A stretch of 64,000 bases of DNA, taken from positions 1 to 64,000 of the forward strand of contig JAQMWT010000383.1 of the NCBI GenBank assembly GCA_029834535.1. Reading direction: 5' to 3'. The DNA comes from Chrysophaeum taylorii (Eukaryota > Sar > Pelagophyceae > Pelagomonadales > Pelagomonadaceae). The notes under the pieces were generated by a model. It ran no database searches. It had not been told where the DNA came from and worked only from the letters and a program-made list of their open reading frames with translations. Of this stretch, positions 60,286 through 64,000 are shown piece by piece. A program made the translations under genes and the position numbers. The stretch's first letter is position 1. Every line of letters begins with the position of its first letter.

Positions 60286-62286
60286 ATGGGAAATGCCCCA
60301 CCTCCAACCGTCGCTGCTGCGACTCCTCCTCCTATTCCGGCACCCCAAGTTCCCTTCTCCAACACCAAACCAAAGCTCACCACCTTCACAGACCCCCCTA
60401 GTTCCGTTCTCAAGTCCATGGATGGCGCTCAAGTTGCGCCTCAGATGCTCTCCTGCCATGTCTGGCAACTGTTCACAGAGCACCTCATGCCAGATACCGG
60501 CGTCACCCAATACTTCGTCAAGAACCTCTGCACATGGGCACCCGTCCTACGTGGCTCCAACGACTTTTCTGAAGCTCTTCTTAGGTACTGCATCACCGAA
60601 TACGACAAGGATCCACACCTCCATGCCACTGCCGGTAATACCCCAGACTGCCCAGGTCACAAGGTACACTACCAAGGCGTCTACCGCACATTCGGTAAGG
60701 ACTTCTACGAAACGCCACGAAACGAAGTTCCAAGAGCTCGAACATCTCGCTGGGTAAGCGCTATCCCATCACACAGCCGCATCTGAAGGGTAAAGAAGCA
60801 GACTTCGTGGTCTACCTCCGTGAGACCGGGCACCCCTTGTTCCTCCGCTTCCTACACGCTGGCTGCGATTCCGTTAAGCATCCTGCTTACGACGACATCG
60901 ACAAGCTTGGGTCGACTCACCCAATTGGTCTCGTGTTTGTTAATAAAGTTCGTATAGCGCTCGACAAGCACACCGGCCAAAATCACGTCCACCACGCCCA
61001 TTACGTCTTCGATTCGTATTTAGAAGCCCCATTCAACCCGGAGTTCCATGAGCCCGCTCACTACTTTGACCACATGCTTCATGTTCAACACCAACTCCGC
61101 CAATCACCGATGATCCTTCGCTTCAACTCAGCGACAACACCATCCTTGATGAAATACACAAAATACTCCTTTTCAAATACCCCTCCAGTCTCATTGACTC
61201 ACGCGCCCCTACCCACATTAAGGGCTTCGCCCGTCTCGCCAACTGCCTTCGCACACCAAATGACTCTCAGCTTCTCGACGAACAAAGCGGCAATCCATCA
61301 CCTGCCAAAGCTCATTGCTCGCACCACTGTCATCTCCACCTTTGAGCGGAATTTTTGGGCGCATCTCAAGCCCCACCCAAGCGCCAACTTCGAGCCTCTT
61401 CGCTTCGTCACGGACTTCGGCCGTCTGAACACCAAGGACAATCCTCGCGTCCGTACTCGGCGCCGTGGTCTCCACCTTAACGAAGATGACGATGAAGCTT
61501 CACCTCCTGAAGATGAGGTCCCACCTGATGAAGATGACGACCCTCCCGACGACTCCGACATCGTCGGCGCCTTCATCGCTGAAGCTCACCTTCATCCTGA
61601 AGAGGATCAACCCCTGATCCAACACCTTCACGCTTATCGCAAAAAGCAACAACCTCGCCATGCGAATAAGCCCAACAAGCCTCCTCATCCTCGGTCACCG
61701 TCGTATTATAACATCAATGACAGCCCTAAGCCCAAGGCACCCCCGACCACCCCCACCAAGCAGAAACCAAAGCCTCGTGTTCCCACCCGTCACCCCTGAC
61801 AGACGCGAACACCCGCACCTCCGCAAAGTCACCTTTCCCACACAGACCCATCTTCCAAAACCGCATACCCCTGACCAACGGCTCAAGGTCCCTCGTCGTG
61901 AAGTTCGCCGCAAGCTGCAGACCATCCGCAATATCTGCGAGGCCGGCAAGGGCAACACGCATAATAAGGACCACATGGCTCGCCTCACCAGCACCATCAC
62001 GACTATCTCCGACGAGATTCTTTTCTCTGAGGCAGATCACGACGCCGCCGAGCTCCTCCAGCTTCTCTCCGCCGACCCGCCACCGGATGATACAGCTGCA
62101 GGGGGCGTTGTAGACGACGGATCTGTGGATCCTCAAGTCGGTCTGCTATATGACGATTCTGATCAACTCGGCCTATACGATGACCAAGTTCCCGAATCTG
62201 ACCTGCCTCGAGATTCAATGGAGGATTACGTCCAACGGCATCAAGACTATAGCAAAGCCCTTCAACAGAGCCGACCTTTTCGGTGA
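60286..62286 (+). pseudogene. Copia C gag (frameshifted)
   Basis: It begins MGNAPPPTVAAATPPPIPAP at 60286, so it lacks the N-terminal coiled coil of gag B and gag D; X joins inside the ancestral gag. The core matches gag B: YPITQPHLKG (near 60770), DKHTGQNHVHHAHYVFDSYL (near 60963) and FERNFWAHLKPHP (near 61342). Frame changes lie near 60715, 61110, 61270 and 61790. The last part (REHPHLRKVTFPTQ onward) is open to the TGA at 62284-62286, which overlaps the next ATG as TGATG, as in copia B. Confidence 0.82.
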
Positions 62287-63774
62287 TGGTTGCCGACGGC
62301 GCCTGTGTCGACAACCCACAACTGAAGAATCAGGCATTTCGTCTATCGCTGGATAAACTCCCAACATCCTCGACTAATATCTTCCAGAGTCGCGAGCTTC
62401 ATTTCTACTGCCTTTACCCCTGGCAAGTCTCGCACGAAGACTCACTCCCTTCATGGAAGCAACGGTCCTGGTGCAGAATTTCATTGCTTGACGGAGGCGC
62501 TTCCTTTTGCTTTACTCGAACACCGCAGGGCTTGGTTCCCGGAACAACCCGCCGCATTCCCGAACACATCATCAGGATGGGCCGCGGAACCCTCACCAGT
62601 AGCTTCATTGGCGTCAAGCCGTTGTATTTGCCGGCAGTAGGTCTCCCGTCCACTGGCACAACTGGCTCGACAGCCTATGTCTTTTATACTTGGTCTTCCT
62701 CCTTGTTCCAGGCTTTCGACCAGGTTTGCAGGTTTTTGAACGTCGCAGCTAAAGGCACTCAATGTACGGGCCACGGACCCGTCGCTTCCGCATTCACCTT
62801 ACCTCTACGAACTCCTGGCGGACTCAACATCAGATCCACATGACTACAAATCCCTTCTTGGCGCCACGGCTGTGGTCATTGCTCATCGACAATCCAATGG
62901 CTCACTGTCTCTGCCATCCTACTCGGCAGCTGCTTTCAGCCGTGTGGTGAGCTTCCACGCTCGCCGTAAAACGCCTCTCAAGGATGAGCTTACCAACATC
63001 ACTCGGAAGGTCGCTAAGGCTCGTTCGAAGCCTGATTCCCTGGATTTCGCAAAGCTACAGGCTCACTCGTCCTTCCTGACTGAGTCGTATCGGCTCCCTA
63101 GTCCCTACTTGGAGTATGCACTCACAGGCGGCGCGGATCTCTGCGTCTCAACGCAGCCGCCCCCACTGCTTGTCGTCATCATCGCCGGCGGAATCCATCA
63201 AGAAGGCTTCGCATCTTTTCGCAAACGATTCGACCAACGACTTATTGTCGTAGCCACCCGCGAGATCAACCCCATCCTCCGTGCTCGTGTACGACGCCTG
63301 TTTTCAGACGCACAGCATTTCGGCGACCTCCGCAAACTCAATGCCGCTCTTCAGACTGGCAAGGTTCGCATGCCCCTCTTTGACATAGCCGTCTCCACAC
63401 TTCCGTGCCAGCACCTCGGTGTCATGAAGAACGATGATGGCTACGTCACCACCGATCTATTCGTCCAGGAGCTAGTTCGCTTCGTTTGGAGCACACTTCC
63501 GACATACACCATTGTCGATAATGTTCCTCCGAATCCTAAGACCCACCACGAATACAAGCAACTAGCTCAGCATTATCACCGCATGGGCTACTTCCACCAC
63601 TCCGGTGTTCACAATGGCTCCGCCTTCGGTGGCGCCATAAGCAAGCACCGCTCTCTTGCAGTCTTTGCTCGGCACCCCTCGGACACTTACGATCTCGAAA
63701 AACCCGCCTCTCCCTGGCTCGTCTCCCCACCGAGCATGGTTCCCTTTTTGGACCCTGATCCAACTAGAGATTGA
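62286..63774 (+). pseudogene. Copia C protease and cytosine-5 DNA methyltransferase
   Basis: It starts at the ATG in TGATG. The protease motif SLLDGGASFCFT is near 62486. After a frame change near 62800 the frame is open to 63774. Methyltransferase motifs are VIIAGGIHQEGF (near 63177), VVATREINPILRARV (near 63249), motif IV STLPCQHLG with catalytic Cys (near 63393), motif VI YTIVDNVPP (near 63504) and motif VIII SKHRSLAVFAR (near 63640). In motif VI the usual Glu is Asp, which may weaken activity. Unlike copia B, motifs I to VIII lie in one uninterrupted frame. Confidence 0.76.
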
Positions 63775-63938
63775 AAATTCTTATGTAGGGTTAGTCTCAC
63801 CACCGCACACTAAGAAACCAGAAATCGCGGTGTTTAACAACACCGTGCAGTCCTTGTGTCGTTAGGGACAGGACAAAGGGCAGCCCCACCGCTGCACGAC
63901 TCTACCGAGGAACACAGTGACTTTTACTGTTCTCTAGG
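63766..63938 (-). repeat. X sequence, right end of copia C, inverted (X-4)
   Basis: It begins AGAGATTGAAAATTC and ends TTACTGTTCTCTAGG. It is the reverse complement of X-3 with scattered changes, including in its small hairpin, where GTTTAACAAC replaces the earlier loop and pairing is kept. It begins 9 bp before the end of the methyltransferase frame. Confidence 0.88.
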
Positions 63939-64000
63939 TATACGGGCCTCGGTCCTCTATCGGTAGAGTACCTGTCCTCCGATCAACGTTTAACGTATCG
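63939..64000 (+). promoter_or_regulatory. Leader following X-4, running off the window
   Basis: TATACGGGCCTCGGTCC followed by ATCGGTAGAGTACCTGTCC resembles the leaders next to X at 46740 and 60111. By analogy another gag-like gene on the plus strand may start beyond base 64000. Confidence 0.45.

Larger units (their letters stand above)
60112..63938 (+). mobile_element. Copia C: gag, protease and methyltransferase between inverted X copies
   Basis: This relative of copia B lacks integrase, RT and RNase H: the coding sequence stops just after the methyltransferase (FLDPDPT, 63765) and runs directly into an inverted X. The two X copies form terminal inverted repeats of about 172 bp. It would depend on another element for movement. 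Confidence 0.82.

Overview
The window is eukaryotic nuclear DNA made almost entirely of nested transposable elements. I recognise no host gene, rRNA gene or intact tRNA gene in its 64 kb. The element types (Helitron, hAT, Ty3/gypsy, Ty1/copia, and a LINE-type element with a restriction-like endonuclease), the CG-rich codon use and the lack of visible introns fit a protist, most likely an alga. I cannot name the species. Nearly every long reading frame is broken by single-base shifts. That may reflect real decay, uncorrected long-read errors, or both.

Layout. 1-12530: a head-to-tail array of four Helitrons on the minus strand. The first encodes Rep and PIF1-type helicase; three deletion derivatives of about 2.1-2.2 kb follow. 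12531-13510: a short hAT transposase relic. 13518-13698: a lone copy of a ~180-bp sequence here called X. 13933-24334: a Ty3/gypsy element (G1) with gag, an acidic ORF, protease, cytosine-5 methyltransferase, RT, RNase H and integrase. Its 3' LTR is cut at 24334 and resumes at 37752. Between these lie a minus-strand LINE-type element (24335-36780; membrane N-terminus, RING finger, RT, PD-D-K endonuclease), a copia element (copia A, 27209-32360) inserted in the LINE ORF with 96-bp LTRs and a 5-bp duplication, a plus-strand Helitron helicase relic, and short tandem repeats. 38269-41227: a second, gag-only gypsy copy (G2). 41343-46733: minus-strand coiled-coil, proline-rich frames of an unclassified element (E). 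46752-56132: copia B (gag, protease, methyltransferase, integrase, RT, RNase H). 56150-60111: a gypsy-type solo LTR and a minus-strand copia-B relative (D) whose gag is split by a copia A fragment. 60112-63938: a shortened copia-B relative (C) with only gag, protease and methyltransferase.

The most interesting system is retrotransposon-encoded DNA methylation. Two unrelated retrotransposon superfamilies here each carry a cytosine-5 methyltransferase domain just after the protease. The gypsy version has SPPC and the copia version LPCQ, so they look like separate acquisitions. Retrotransposon DNMTs are known from dinoflagellates and charophyte algae. I know of none in copia elements, and a literature search should test that. 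Copia B and C are also bounded by inverted, not direct, copies of X, which is abnormal for copia. The Helitron array is the second notable structure: each 3' CTAG end abuts the next 5' TC end with no DNA between them.
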